A stretch of 62,761 nucleotides of DNA, from positions 1-62,761 of the forward strand of contig URLR01000004.1 of assembly GCA_900548815.1 (NCBI GenBank), written 5' to 3'. This stretch comes from an uncultured Collinsella sp. (GTDB taxonomy: Bacteria > Actinomycetota > Coriobacteriia > Coriobacteriales > Coriobacteriaceae). Position 1 is the stretch's first letter. The number at the start of each line of letters is the position of its first letter. Shown one piece after another: positions 50,183 to 60,269 of this stretch. Both the position numbers and the translations under genes were made by a program. The notes beneath the pieces were generated by a model. That model was not told the DNA's origin. It made no database searches and saw only the letters and a program-made list of their open reading frames with translations.

Positions 50183-50503
50183 TTACAGATGCTTCTCCAG
50201 CAGCGCCTGCAGCCTCGCCTTGGGCAGAGCGCCAACCGAGCGGTCAATCTCCTCGCCGTTCTTAAACACAATCAGCGTGGGGATGCTCATGACGCCATAC
50301 TTCATGGCCAGATCCTGGTTGTCGTCGACGTTGCATTTGGCAACGGCAAGCTTGCCCGCCAGCTCATCGGCAACCTCGTCAACGATGGGCGAGAGGGATC
50401 GACAGGGCCCGCACCACGGTGCCCAAAAATCGACCAGCACGGGCAGGCTGTCGTTAACGATGGAATCGAAGTTCTCGGGGGTAATCTGATTAATGTCAGC
50501 CAT
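50183..50503 (-). CDS. trxA: Thioredoxin
   Basis: 106 residues. Active site WCGPC (Cys31, Cys34) within VLVDFWAPWCGPCRSL, the cis-Pro in MSIPTLIVF and the C-terminal helix ALLEKHL are all present. A general disulfide reductase. GGAGGTCACC immediately precedes ATG 50503, which decides the start over a longer open frame. Divergent from the UDG-like gene, with 136 nt between. Confidence 0.97.
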   Translation of the reverse strand: MADINQITPENFDSIVNDSLPVLVDFWAPWCGPCRSLSPIVDEVADELAGKLAVAKCNVDDNQDLAMKYGVMSIPTLIVFKNGEEIDRSVGALPKARLQALLEKHL

Positions 50504-50639
50504 GGTGACCTCCATAATGCGACGCGGCTCGGCCGCGTAAAACTCAGTACGACCGTGCTTATACCCAGCCGCCCGCAAAGCAACCACTCGCGGGCAGCTC
50601 TTTTATATAATGGTGGGCACGCAAACGATTGGAGAGCGC

Positions 50640-51215
50640 ATGCCCACGTCACAAAGCCAGAAAAAAGAAGCCATCGCCCAGGCGGCCGAGCAAGAGCTCG
50701 CATCGCTTGCGGGTCGTGGCGTGCGTATCGCGGGCAACGCGTGCTCGCCGATCGTGCTGGTCAAAGGCGATTTGGACGAGGCCGAGCGTTCGGGTGGCGA
50801 GCTTGCCGCCGGCCCGGATGGCGCGGCGTTGCGCAAGGCGCTTGGGGCCATCGGCTACGCGCCCGAGGATTTTTGCGTGCTGGCAAGCGTCGCCGGCGTG
50901 GGTGACGGAGCGGTCGCGGTGGGCGAGACTCTGCCGTGCGAGCTGTTCCGTGAGGCGCTTGAGGCTTTGGACCCCGAGGCGGTTCTGCTGCTGGACGATC
51001 GCGCGGCCGATACCATGCGCGAGACCTATGCCGACATGCTTGTGGCAATCGACGACTTCGATACCGCTATGCTCAAGCCCGGCCTGGTCGCCCATGTGCA
51101 GGGCCGCCGCGTGCTCGCGCTCGACGGCTTTGAGGCGGCACTCACCGACAAGGCCGCCAAGCAGCGCATGTGGGCATACATCAAGCAGCTGACCCCGGCA
51201 GCCGCTCCGCTGTAG
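50640..51215 (+). CDS. Degenerate uracil-DNA-glycosylase-fold protein
   Basis: 191 residues. The order of elements matches family 4 uracil-DNA glycosylases: SPIVLVKGDLDEAERSGGEL in the place of the GEAPGxxE motif, PDGAALRKALGAIGYAPEDF (the GxxGxLL helix region), ALDPEAVLLLDDRAADTM (the strand before the Ala-rich helix) and ALTDKAAKQRMWAYIKQL (like the PAYLLRNPAAKR-type end). The catalytic motifs themselves (GEGPG and HPS/HPA) are missing, as are the cluster cysteines. So the fold is inferred and repair activity is unlikely. TTGGAGAG precedes ATG 50640; TATAAT is at 50606-50611. Confidence 0.5.
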   Translation: MPTSQSQKKEAIAQAAEQELASLAGRGVRIAGNACSPIVLVKGDLDEAERSGGELAAGPDGAALRKALGAIGYAPEDFCVLASVAGVGDGAVAVGETLPCELFREALEALDPEAVLLLDDRAADTMRETYADMLVAIDDFDTAMLKPGLVAHVQGRRVLALDGFEAALTDKAAKQRMWAYIKQLTPAAAPL

Positions 51216-51279
51216 CGGATTGGCGCCGGCGAGCGATTGTCTGGCGGGCAAGGCGCGCCTCGAGATCGGCGCCGCACTT

Positions 51280-52557
51280 CTACATCACAGCGCGCAGCTC
51301 AAACCGATCGCCGTTAATGCGGAACTGGCAGTTGCCGTTCATGCGTTCGACGGCAAGCTTAATGCTCTTGGTTCCAAAGCCGTGTCCGGTGTGCCCGGCT
51401 ACGGGCATGCCGTCGACCATGCGCGGCGCGCGGTCAAACGTGTTGGAAACTAACAGCAGCAGCTGGCCGTCCTCTAATCGCAGGTCAAAGTCGACGAATC
51501 GCTTTCCTTGGGGTGCGGTGCTTGCGGCGGTGATAGCGTTTTCCAAGGCATTTGAGAGCACGCTAAACAGGTCGGCTTCACCTACGTGGATGGTTTCGGG
51601 TACGGCGGCGCGCAGGTTGGCGGTAATGCCGTTTCTATTGATATCCGAGTTAAATGACGAAAGCGCGATGTTTACGGTCTCGTTGGCGCAGAAGCGGCGT
51701 ACGGCGGTGCGGTCGCCGGCTTCGCAGAGTTCGTCGATGCGATCGAGCGCCTCGTCGGTGTGGCCCTCCTCAATTAAAGCGGCCAGGCCGCGTAGGAAGT
51801 GGTGCATGTCGTGGCGAAGAATCGACAGCTCGCGCCCAGATTGACGCCAAGCCTCGAGCTCTTTGATGGCGGCGCTGTCGCGGGTTTCGAGCATCCAGCG
51901 CTCTCGCTCGGCGGTTTCCTTTTCTTCGTATTCGCGCAGGTAAACGGCAAGAAACATAAGATAGAAGGCACAGAGCGCAAATGCCAAAAACTCAACCGTC
52001 ACCACCGAGCCCGAGTGGAACAGCGTGGTGTAGACGTTGGTGGCATAGTCAAAGACGTAATAGACGAGCGGCAGGATTAAAAGGATGTCCAGCTCGGTGG
52101 TGCTTTTAATCGCCAAGCGCGGACCGATGTCGCCGGCCCAATGCATCAGGACGGCAAAGACGGCGAGTGTGGTCGCGATGCGCGCCAGATAGTACGCGAT
52201 CTGAGAATCGGTTGCGGCAAATGCGGCGATGCCCATCCAATTGCTGAACTGGCAGCTCAGATAGGCACTCGTAATGCCGAGCACGGCAAGCAGCGGGCTC
52301 AGGCGGTAGCGCGCGCATAGGTAGACGGTAAGCGGCAGGTGCACGACGAGCGGATAGACCTGGCGGGCGAAAAGCTCGCCGCCGACGGCATTGGCGAGGC
52401 CAAATGCGCATCCAGTTACGGCACCGACCAGCACCAGTTCAAGCACATGACGCCGGTTGATCTCGACACCGCACAGCGCCGCCGAGGCAAAGACGCCAAA
52501 GAGCAGCGTCGTGGCGTGGTGGATTGCCCAAAGGACCATTTCGACCGAGGAGACCAT
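51280..52557 (-). CDS. AgrC-type GHKL sensor histidine kinase
   Basis: 425 residues. Six to seven N-terminal helices (about 1-210), a coiled linker, the phospho-acceptor region LRHDMHHFLRGL (about 245) and a GHKL ATPase with NALENAI (N-box) and GHGFGTKSIKLAVERMNG (G-box). This class (AgrC, ComD, CitA-like) usually senses peptides. The start overlaps the stop of the LytTR regulator by one base (TGATG), so the pair is co-translated. No precursor peptide gene is visible next to it. Confidence 0.92.
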   Translation of the reverse strand: MVSSVEMVLWAIHHATTLLFGVFASAALCGVEINRRHVLELVLVGAVTGCAFGLANAVGGELFARQVYPLVVHLPLTVYLCARYRLSPLLAVLGITSAYLSCQFSNWMGIAAFAATDSQIAYYLARIATTLAVFAVLMHWAGDIGPRLAIKSTTELDILLILPLVYYVFDYATNVYTTLFHSGSVVTVEFLAFALCAFYLMFLAVYLREYEEKETAERERWMLETRDSAAIKELEAWRQSGRELSILRHDMHHFLRGLAALIEEGHTDEALDRIDELCEAGDRTAVRRFCANETVNIALSSFNSDINRNGITANLRAAVPETIHVGEADLFSVLSNALENAITAASTAPQGKRFVDFDLRLEDGQLLLLVSNTFDRAPRMVDGMPVAGHTGHGFGTKSIKLAVERMNGNCQFRINGDRFELRAVM

Positions 52558-53279
52558 CAGTGTCTCCCACCCTCAAAGCGCACCGCAAAGTAGGCGTCTT
52601 GGAATCCCTGCTTGCAGCTGCGCGACAGCGGGATGCACGCGCCCGAGCGCATGACGATGTCCGTGCGGTCAAAGTGATCGATATTGCGCAGGTTGACCTG
52701 GTAGCTGCGGTGGCATTTAAAGAAGACCGCGTTTTGCTCCAAGCGGTCCTCGACGCTGCGGAACGACTCGAGTGCCTCGATATCGCGTCCGTCGCGCAGG
52801 TGGAAAACCACGTGCTTGTTGCGCGCCTCGGCATATTCGATGTCGGACAGGCGCAGGGCGTGGTAGCCAAAGGAAGTTTTGATCACGAGCTCGTCGGTTG
52901 CCGCCGGGCGCATGCTCGAAAGCTCGTTAAGTAACTGCGCCAGGCGTTCGTAAGTCACGGGCTTGAGCAGATAGTCGAAGGCGCGGACCTCGTAGGATTC
53001 CAGCGCGAACTCGGGCGACGAGGTGAGGAACACCAGGCGCACGGCGGTGTCGGCCTGGCGCAGTTCGCGTGCGGTGTCCATGCCGTTGACGAGCGGCATG
53101 ATCATGTCGAGCAGAATGATGTCGGCGCGCGATGCGGCATGGCGGGCCAGCAGGTCCTCGCCGCGCGTGACGAGCGCAACATCGACCGCCGTGCCCGTCT
53201 CGGTCGACCAACGGTCGATCATCCGGTGCAGTCTATCTAGAAAAGCGACATCATCGTCGCAGGCAATAATCTTGAGCAT
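52557..53279 (-). CDS. LytTR-family response regulator
   Basis: 240 residues. Receiver 1-120 with DDD (about 8-10), phospho-acceptor Asp58 in IILLDMIMP, Ser in TSSPE and Lys in YLLKPVT. A LytTR DNA-binding domain fills about 135-235 (VIKTSFGYHALRLSDIEYAE; FFKCHRSYQVNLRNI). The AgrA/VirR-type plan fits the adjacent GHKL kinase. It is the first gene of the pair; targets are unknown. Confidence 0.94.
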   Translation of the reverse strand: MLKIIACDDDVAFLDRLHRMIDRWSTETGTAVDVALVTRGEDLLARHAASRADIILLDMIMPLVNGMDTARELRQADTAVRLVFLTSSPEFALESYEVRAFDYLLKPVTYERLAQLLNELSSMRPAATDELVIKTSFGYHALRLSDIEYAEARNKHVVFHLRDGRDIEALESFRSVEDRLEQNAVFFKCHRSYQVNLRNIDHFDRTDIVMRSGACIPLSRSCKQGFQDAYFAVRFEGGRH

Positions 53280-53486
53280 TCGGCCCCCTTAAGTAGTTCG
53301 ATTTTGCCACATCGGGCACGCGCCGCTTGCGGGGGTGCGGACCGTTTGCGCCCCACGGCGTGCAGCTCGCGCCAAGCGGTGTTGCGGTGGCGAAAGATGC
53401 CTCCTGCGCCATCGAGAGCTCAGCTATCCTCAGCTTGCCAGTTCGAAAATGGACCCGACCCAAGATTGAATCTTTATTTCAACTTT

Positions 53487-53536
53487 ACACCTAGGTTTAC
53501 AGCTGTCTTGTCAGCTGTAAACCTAGGTGTCATACT
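53487..53536 (+). promoter_or_regulatory. NiaR-type operator overlapping the nadA promoter
   Basis: ACACCTAGGTTTACAGCTG (53487-53505) and its perfect reverse complement (53512-53530) form a 19-bp inverted repeat with a 6-nt centre. TTGTCA (53508-53513), 17 nt, then CATACT (53531-53536) give a promoter inside it. The middle reads ACAGCTGTCTTGTCAGCTGT, close to the ACAnnTGTCnnGACAnnTGT form I recall for NiaR. The operon encodes NiaR itself, so niacin-dependent autorepression is likely. No gene is seen in 53280-53571. Confidence 0.75.
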
Positions 53537-53571
53537 AAAGCCCCAAGATTCGCCAAAAGAGAGGGGCCTTG

Positions 53572-54597
53572 ATGGCACAGAGCGCGAACATGGATGCGTC
53601 GGAGCTTGCACGCGATATCGCGGCCGGCCTAGCATCGGCAACGACGGCAACGGAGCGCGCGGCACTGGTGCCCGCAGAGCTCGTCGAGGCCATTCAGCAG
53701 CTAAAAACCCAACGTGACGCGGTGATCCTGACGCACTATTACGTGGCGCCCGAGGTGCAGGCCGTGGCTGATTACGTCGGCGACAGCTTCTACCTGGCAA
53801 AGCTCGCCAAGAGCCTGCCGCAGCAGACTATCGTGCTGTGCGGCGTGGAGTTTATGGGCGAGAGCGCCAAACTGCTCAATCCCACTAAGACCGTGCTGCT
53901 GCCCGAGCCGGGCGCGGACTGCCCCATGGCGCACATGGTCAAGCGCGAGACAGTCGATGCAGCGCGCGCCGAGTACGGTGACGACCTTGCCGTGGTCTGC
54001 TACGTCAACTCCACGGTCGAGATCAAGAGCTGGAGCGACGTGTGCGTCACCAGCTCCAACGCCGTTAAGATTGTGTCCGAGCTGCCGCAGCAGCATATCC
54101 TGTTCATTCCCGACCAAAACTTGGGCCGCTTCGTAGCCGAGCAGGTGCCGCAAAAGCACGTCATCCTCAACAACGGCTACTGCCCGCGCCATCACATCAT
54201 CACCGTCGAGCAGATCGTCGACGCGACGGAGGCCCACCCCGACGCGCTCGTGCTGGCGCACCCCGAGTGCAAGGCCGACGTCCTGGCCGAGGCCGACTAC
54301 ATCGGCTCCACCGCCGGCATCATCAAGTATGCCGAGGAGTCCGACGCGAGCGAGTTCATTATCGTGACGGTTCGCGGCGTGCTCTACGAGCTCGAGCGCC
54401 GCTGCCAGGGCACCGGCAAGAAGTTCTACTTCCCCGCGGTGCAGCCCACCTGCGTCAACATGGACCTCATCACGCTCGAAAAGCTCGTGCACTGCCTGGA
54501 GACGGGCGAGGGCGAGGTGCAGATCGGCGTCTCGGACGAGGCAGCAGACCGGGCCAAGCTCACGCTCGACCGTATGCTCGAGTACGCAGCGCGCTAG
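53572..54597 (+). CDS. nadA: Quinolinate synthase NadA
   Basis: 341 residues. ILTHYYVAPEVQAVADYVGDS (the HYY motif), cluster cysteines in LCGVEFMGESAKLL, AVQPTCVNMDLITLEKL and related positions, and the HPEC motif in LAHPECKADV. It condenses iminoaspartate with dihydroxyacetone phosphate to quinolinate using a [4Fe-4S] cluster. GAGGGG (53561-53566) lies 5 nt before ATG 53572, preferred over TTG 53569. First gene of nadABC-niaR. Confidence 0.97.
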   Translation: MAQSANMDASELARDIAAGLASATTATERAALVPAELVEAIQQLKTQRDAVILTHYYVAPEVQAVADYVGDSFYLAKLAKSLPQQTIVLCGVEFMGESAKLLNPTKTVLLPEPGADCPMAHMVKRETVDAARAEYGDDLAVVCYVNSTVEIKSWSDVCVTSSNAVKIVSELPQQHILFIPDQNLGRFVAEQVPQKHVILNNGYCPRHHIITVEQIVDATEAHPDALVLAHPECKADVLAEADYIGSTAGIIKYAEESDASEFIIVTVRGVLYELERRCQGTGKKFYFPAVQPTCVNMDLITLEKLVHCLETGEGEVQIGVSDEAADRAKLTLDRMLEYAAR

Positions 54598-54600
54598 AAC

Positions 54601-54635
54601 AATGTGACATGAGGGGCAGTCCCTTATGCCACATT
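54601..54635 (+). repeat. Hairpin between nadA and nadB
   Basis: AATGTGACATGAGGGG (54601-54616) pairs with CCCTTATGCCACATT (54621-54635), one mismatch and one wobble, around CAGT. It ends shortly before the nadB ribosome site and could set the ratio of the two genes. The loop resembles the one at 24718. Confidence 0.6.
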
Positions 54636-54653
54636 ACAAGGGAGAGGATTCCT

Positions 54654-56030
54654 GTGGAAACCAAACAATACCCCGATATGGAATGCGACGTTGTCATTGC
54701 CGGCTGCGGCGTGGCGGGTCTGTACGCGGCCCTCAATCTGCCGACAAGCACGCGAGTGATCATGCTCTCCAAGGGCGCTGTCGACGAGTGCGATTCGATG
54801 CTCGCGCAGGGCGGAATCTGCGTGCTGCCCGAGGGCTCGGACTACGATGCCTTCTTTGAGGACACCATGCACGCCGGCCACTATGAGAACCGTCGCGAGA
54901 GCGTCGACATTATGATCCGCTCGAGCCGCTCGGTCATCAACGACCTGCTGGCCATGGGCGTGGATTTTGAGCGCAAGGCCGACGGCAGCCTCGACTTTAC
55001 CCGCGAGGGCGCGCACAGCCGTCCGCGCATTGCCTTCCATGCCGACATTACGGGCAAGGAGATCACGACCAAGCTGCTCCAAGCCGTTCGCAAGCTGGAT
55101 AACGTGCAGATTTTGGAGCACGTGGCCATGACCGACATCCTGACGGGCGAGCGTGATGGCGTTACGGTGTGCACCGGCGTCGTTGCCGTTCCCGTGGATG
55201 AGGACAACTCGGTTCGTCCCGCCGACGAGCTGGCAAACGCCGCCGAGGGCGTGCATGCCAGCGAGCCGTTTAAGATTCATGCCCGCCACACGCTGTGGGC
55301 GACGGGCGGTATCGGAGGCGTATACGACCATTCGACCAACTACCCGCAGCTCACGGGCGATGCCTGCTACATTGCTCAGGAGCATGGCATTAAGATGGAG
55401 CACCTGGACTACGTGCAGATTCACCCCACGGGGCTGTTCTCGCCGCAGCCGGGCCGCACCTTCCTGATCAGCGAGAGCTGCCGCGGCGAGGGCGCGATTT
55501 TGCTCAACGCCGCTGGCGAGCGCTTTACCGACGAGCTCCAGCCGCGCGATGTGGTCGCCGCCGCCATTCGCGAGCAGATGAAGCAGGACGGCACCGAGCA
55601 CGAGTGGCTGAGCTTTGCCCCCGTCGAGCGCGATGTGGTGACCGGGCACTTTGCCAACATTCGCGCACGTTGCCTGGAGGACGGCCGCGACATCTTGGAC
55701 GAGCCCATCCCCGTTACGCCCACGCAGCACTACTTTATGGGCGGAGTGTGGGTCGACAAGGACGGCCGCACCTCGATGCCCGAGCTCTACGCCGCGGGCG
55801 AGACGGCTTGCAACGGTGTTCACGGCAAGAACCGCCTTGCATCAAACAGCCTGCTCGAGGCGTTGGTCTGGGGTCGTCGCGCCGCGTGGTATATGCGTAC
55901 CGGCGAGTCGCTGGCCGTGGAGCAGGCGGGCGATCCCGCGCTCGATGGCCGTCATCGCGCCCTGAGCGCCGATACCCTGGCAATCGATGATTTGGCCCGT
56001 GCCGCCGGCACGCAGGCCGTGGAGGAGTAG
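54654..56030 (+). CDS. nadB: L-aspartate oxidase NadB
   Basis: 458 residues, shorter than the roughly 540 of Escherichia coli NadB because the C-terminal helical part is reduced. FAD motif VVIAGCGVAGLYAAL near the start, SMLAQGGICV, the active-site region LDYVQIHPTGLF, SESCRGEGAILLNAAGERF and the second FAD element GETACNGVHGKNRLASNSLLE. It oxidises aspartate to iminoaspartate, the NadA substrate; in an anaerobe fumarate is a likely acceptor. GTG 54654 has GGGAGAGG 6 nt upstream. Confidence 0.95.
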   Translation: METKQYPDMECDVVIAGCGVAGLYAALNLPTSTRVIMLSKGAVDECDSMLAQGGICVLPEGSDYDAFFEDTMHAGHYENRRESVDIMIRSSRSVINDLLAMGVDFERKADGSLDFTREGAHSRPRIAFHADITGKEITTKLLQAVRKLDNVQILEHVAMTDILTGERDGVTVCTGVVAVPVDEDNSVRPADELANAAEGVHASEPFKIHARHTLWATGGIGGVYDHSTNYPQLTGDACYIAQEHGIKMEHLDYVQIHPTGLFSPQPGRTFLISESCRGEGAILLNAAGERFTDELQPRDVVAAAIREQMKQDGTEHEWLSFAPVERDVVTGHFANIRARCLEDGRDILDEPIPVTPTQHYFMGGVWVDKDGRTSMPELYAAGETACNGVHGKNRLASNSLLEALVWGRRAAWYMRTGESLAVEQAGDPALDGRHRALSADTLAIDDLARAAGTQAVEE

Positions 56031-56033
56031 ACC

Positions 56034-56894
56034 ATGAATCCCATTACCATGAAGCTCGTCGTCGATGATCTGATTCTGCAGGCTCTGCGCGAGGACATTA
56101 CCTTTGAGGACGTGAGCACGGCGAGCGTGTGTCCCACGGCGCGTCCCGCCACGGTGGAGCTTATCGCCAAGGCCGATGGCATCATCGCGGGCCTGGATGT
56201 ATTCGCTCGCACCTTTGAGCTGCTGGATTCGCAGAGTTCGGTGCTGCTTGATGTTGCCGATGGTGACGAGGTGCACGCCGGTGACCACGTGGGCCAGGTG
56301 CGTGGCGATGCGCGCGTGCTGCTTTCGGGCGAGCGCGTGGCGCTCAACTACCTGCAGCGCATGAGCGGCATCGCTACCTATACGCACCAGATGGCCGCGG
56401 CGCTCGAGGGCACCAAGACCGTGCTTGTCGACACACGCAAGACCACGCCGGGCATGCGCGTCTTCGAGAAGGCCGCGGTCGAGATCGGCGGCGGCAGCAA
56501 CCACCGTTACAACCTGTCGACGGCCGTCATGCTCAAGGACAACCACATCGATGCCGCCGGTGGCGTGACGCGTGCGATCGAGATGGCGCGCGCCCATGCA
56601 TCGTTTACCACGACGGTCGAGATTGAGTGCGAGAACCTGGACATGGTACGCGAGGCCGTGGAGGCCGGCGCCGATATCATCATGTTCGACAACATGACCC
56701 ACGACGACATGGCTGCCGCGATTGAGCTTATCGCCGGTCGCGCCAAGACCGAGTGCTCGGGCAACGTGGACGCCAGCAATATCCGCGCGCTCGCCGACCT
56801 GGGCGTTGACTTTATAAGCTCGGGGGCGTTAACGCACTCTGCGCCGATTCTCGACCTCTCGCTTAAGCACCTGCGTCTGCTGGACGGTAAATAA
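56034..56894 (+). CDS. nadC: Quinolinate phosphoribosyltransferase NadC
   Basis: 286 residues. EDITFEDVST, RVALNYLQRMSGIAT, DTRKTTPGMRVFEKAAVEIGG and LKDNHI are the family's substrate-binding blocks, with the late DFISSGALTHSAPILDLSL. It converts quinolinate and PRPP to nicotinate mononucleotide. The ATG is 3 nt after nadB. The stop shares a base with the niaR start, so the NAD pathway and its repressor are tightly coupled. Confidence 0.97.
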   Translation: MNPITMKLVVDDLILQALREDITFEDVSTASVCPTARPATVELIAKADGIIAGLDVFARTFELLDSQSSVLLDVADGDEVHAGDHVGQVRGDARVLLSGERVALNYLQRMSGIATYTHQMAAALEGTKTVLVDTRKTTPGMRVFEKAAVEIGGGSNHRYNLSTAVMLKDNHIDAAGGVTRAIEMARAHASFTTTVEIECENLDMVREAVEAGADIIMFDNMTHDDMAAAIELIAGRAKTECSGNVDASNIRALADLGVDFISSGALTHSAPILDLSLKHLRLLDGK

Positions 56895-57439
56895 TGGACG
56901 CCCGCGAGCGTCGCCGTGCCATCATGGCCGTGCTCGAGGTGGCCAAGGGGCCCGTATCGGGCAGCGCACTTGCTCGTGAGGTGGGTGTGAGCCGCCAGGT
57001 CGTGGTGCAGGACATCGCCCTGCTGCGCGCCGATGGGCACGATATCGTGGCGACCAACCGTGGTTATGTGCTGCAGGAGGCCCCCAGCAGCCCCGCCGTG
57101 CCCACGCGTCTTGTTAAGGTGCGCCACAGCGTGGAGCAGGCGGGCGACGAACTTACGAGTATCGTCGACGCGGGTGGCGCCGTGCTTAACGTGATCGTCA
57201 ACCATCGTGTGTACGGCAAGATCACGGCCGACCTGGACATCCGCAATCGTCGCGATGTTGAGCGCTACCTGCACGATATCGAGAGCGGCAAGAGTTTCCC
57301 GCTACTAACGGTGACGAGCGGCTATCACTTCCATCGCATCGCGGCGGAGGACGAGCAAACCCTCGACGAGATCGAGGCGATGCTCAAGGAGAAAGGCTAC
57401 TTGGCGGACCTAATGCCCTACGAAGACGATCTGTCCTAG
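56894..57439 (+). CDS. niaR: Niacin-responsive repressor NiaR
   Basis: 181 residues. HTH_11 winged helix (about 5-60, GPVSGSALAREVGVSRQVVV) and a C-terminal 3H domain whose three conserved histidines are in KVRHSVEQAG, VNHRVYG and TSGYHFHRI. The family uses these for metal and niacin binding. It represses NAD synthesis or niacin uptake genes when niacin is present. Located last in nadABC-niaR (TAATG overlap), it very probably binds the palindrome upstream of nadA. Confidence 0.94.
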   Translation: MDARERRRAIMAVLEVAKGPVSGSALAREVGVSRQVVVQDIALLRADGHDIVATNRGYVLQEAPSSPAVPTRLVKVRHSVEQAGDELTSIVDAGGAVLNVIVNHRVYGKITADLDIRNRRDVERYLHDIESGKSFPLLTVTSGYHFHRIAAEDEQTLDEIEAMLKEKGYLADLMPYEDDLS

Positions 57440-57452
57440 TAACGACGAATGC

Positions 57453-57492
57453 AAAAGGAGGCCTCCGCGGCGATGCGGAGGCCTCCTTTTTT
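57453..57492. terminator. Bidirectional terminator after niaR
   Basis: AAAAGGAGGCCTCCGC (57453-57468) pairs with GCGGAGGCCTCCTTTT, ending in six T. It has A4 on the other strand and serves both niaR (+) and the ferredoxin (-). Confidence 0.93.
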
Positions 57493-57531
57493 GTGCACGG
57501 TGTACTTTTGAGTGTGCAAGTGGGGGAGTTG

Positions 57532-57717
57532 TTACTCCTCGACGATCTCGGTGATCGCGCCAGCGGGGCAAGCGTCCTGGCAAGCGCCACAGGCGACGCA
57601 GGAGTCCTCGTCAGCGACGGTAGCGACGTCCTGGAGCTCCAGAACGCCAGCGGGGCAGGAGTCGACGCAAACGCCACAAGCGATGCACTCGTCGGCATCA
57701 ATTACGGGATGAGCCAT
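57532..57717 (-). CDS. 2[4Fe-4S] ferredoxin
   Basis: 61 residues, clostridial-type ferredoxin. Two clusters: CIACGVCVDSCPAG (from about 11) and CVACGACQDACPAG (from about 40), each CxxCxxCxxxCP. Acidic overall, as usual for this electron carrier. AGAGAGGAAA precedes ATG 57717; the longer open frame upstream lacks a ribosome site. Monocistronic. Partners are presumably oxidoreductases elsewhere. Confidence 0.96.
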   Translation of the reverse strand: MAHPVIDADECIACGVCVDSCPAGVLELQDVATVADEDSCVACGACQDACPAGAITEIVEE

Positions 57718-58374
57718 GGTAGTTTCCTCTCTGTTGACCGACGCTACAGGCGATGCGCGCCGGTTTGATTCGGGCAAAAACATACCACGGGAGCGACCGT
57801 TTGCAATACCCTCTGACCGGCATCTTCATACCGTTCGCCGAGTATGCCAAGGTTTACTAAAAAATGCGCAGGTGGGGCCGTTGAGCTGCGCAAATGTTAG
57901 CTAAAGGTGACTTGAAATATTGAGCTATTGAGCGCGCCTGCGGAAAGGGCATCCCGTTATTTGGCCGAAACCCGGGTCGCAGTTTCCGGTTAGGCCCGCT
58001 AGCGGAAAATGCGAGCCGGTATCAGCTCTCAAAACGGGATACGGTTTCCGGTTGAGTCTTCAGACGGAAACTGCGACCCGGAATCCACGCTCAAACCGGG
58101 ACGAGCTTTCCACAAGGCAGCCCCAGGCGCCCCCGGACCCAAACCTCAGCCATCTCTACATAGATCTCGATAGATTTGCCGAGAACTCAATCAGCGCATC
58201 TACCTGCATATTTGCGAACCTAAACTCTTGGCAATAAGAAATCTTATATGAATTGACTTAGATTTTGTATATTCCGGCCCATAAGGGGATACACTACATC
58301 CTGAAAGACAAGCCGAAACACCGCTTGGCAGACCGCCGAGTCGGTGCAAACGCACAAGAGAGAGGGAATTTCTA
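57718..58374. other. Intergenic region upstream of dnaK, no gene seen
   Basis: The first 200 nt hold the ferredoxin promoter region; 57940-58111 is a hairpin array. The AT-rich part 58200-58300 is the probable dnaK promoter area, with TTGACT (58253-58258), TATATT (58268-58273) and TACACT (58290-58295) but no well-spaced pair. I looked for the HspR inverted repeat CTTGAGT-N7-ACTCAAG and did not find it. Confidence 0.5.
57940..58111. repeat. Array of GGAAA...CCC hairpins upstream of dnaK
   Basis: Three imperfect hairpins in a row with arms such as CGGAAAGGGCATCCCG and CGGGTCGCAGTTTCCG. The right arm at 57973-57988 is the perfect complement of the left arm at 58065-58080, so arms have been exchanged between units. 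Loops again show TTTGGCCGAAA and GCTCAAA. Confidence 0.65.
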
Positions 58375-60267
<1,893 letters not shown>

Positions 60268-60269
60268 TC

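Noticed and set aside
58200..58374. HspR operator (HAIR) upstream of dnaK
   Set aside because: CTTGAGT-N7-ACTCAAG is absent; AAATCT...AGATTT (near 58240-58266) is too short and spaced wrongly to claim.
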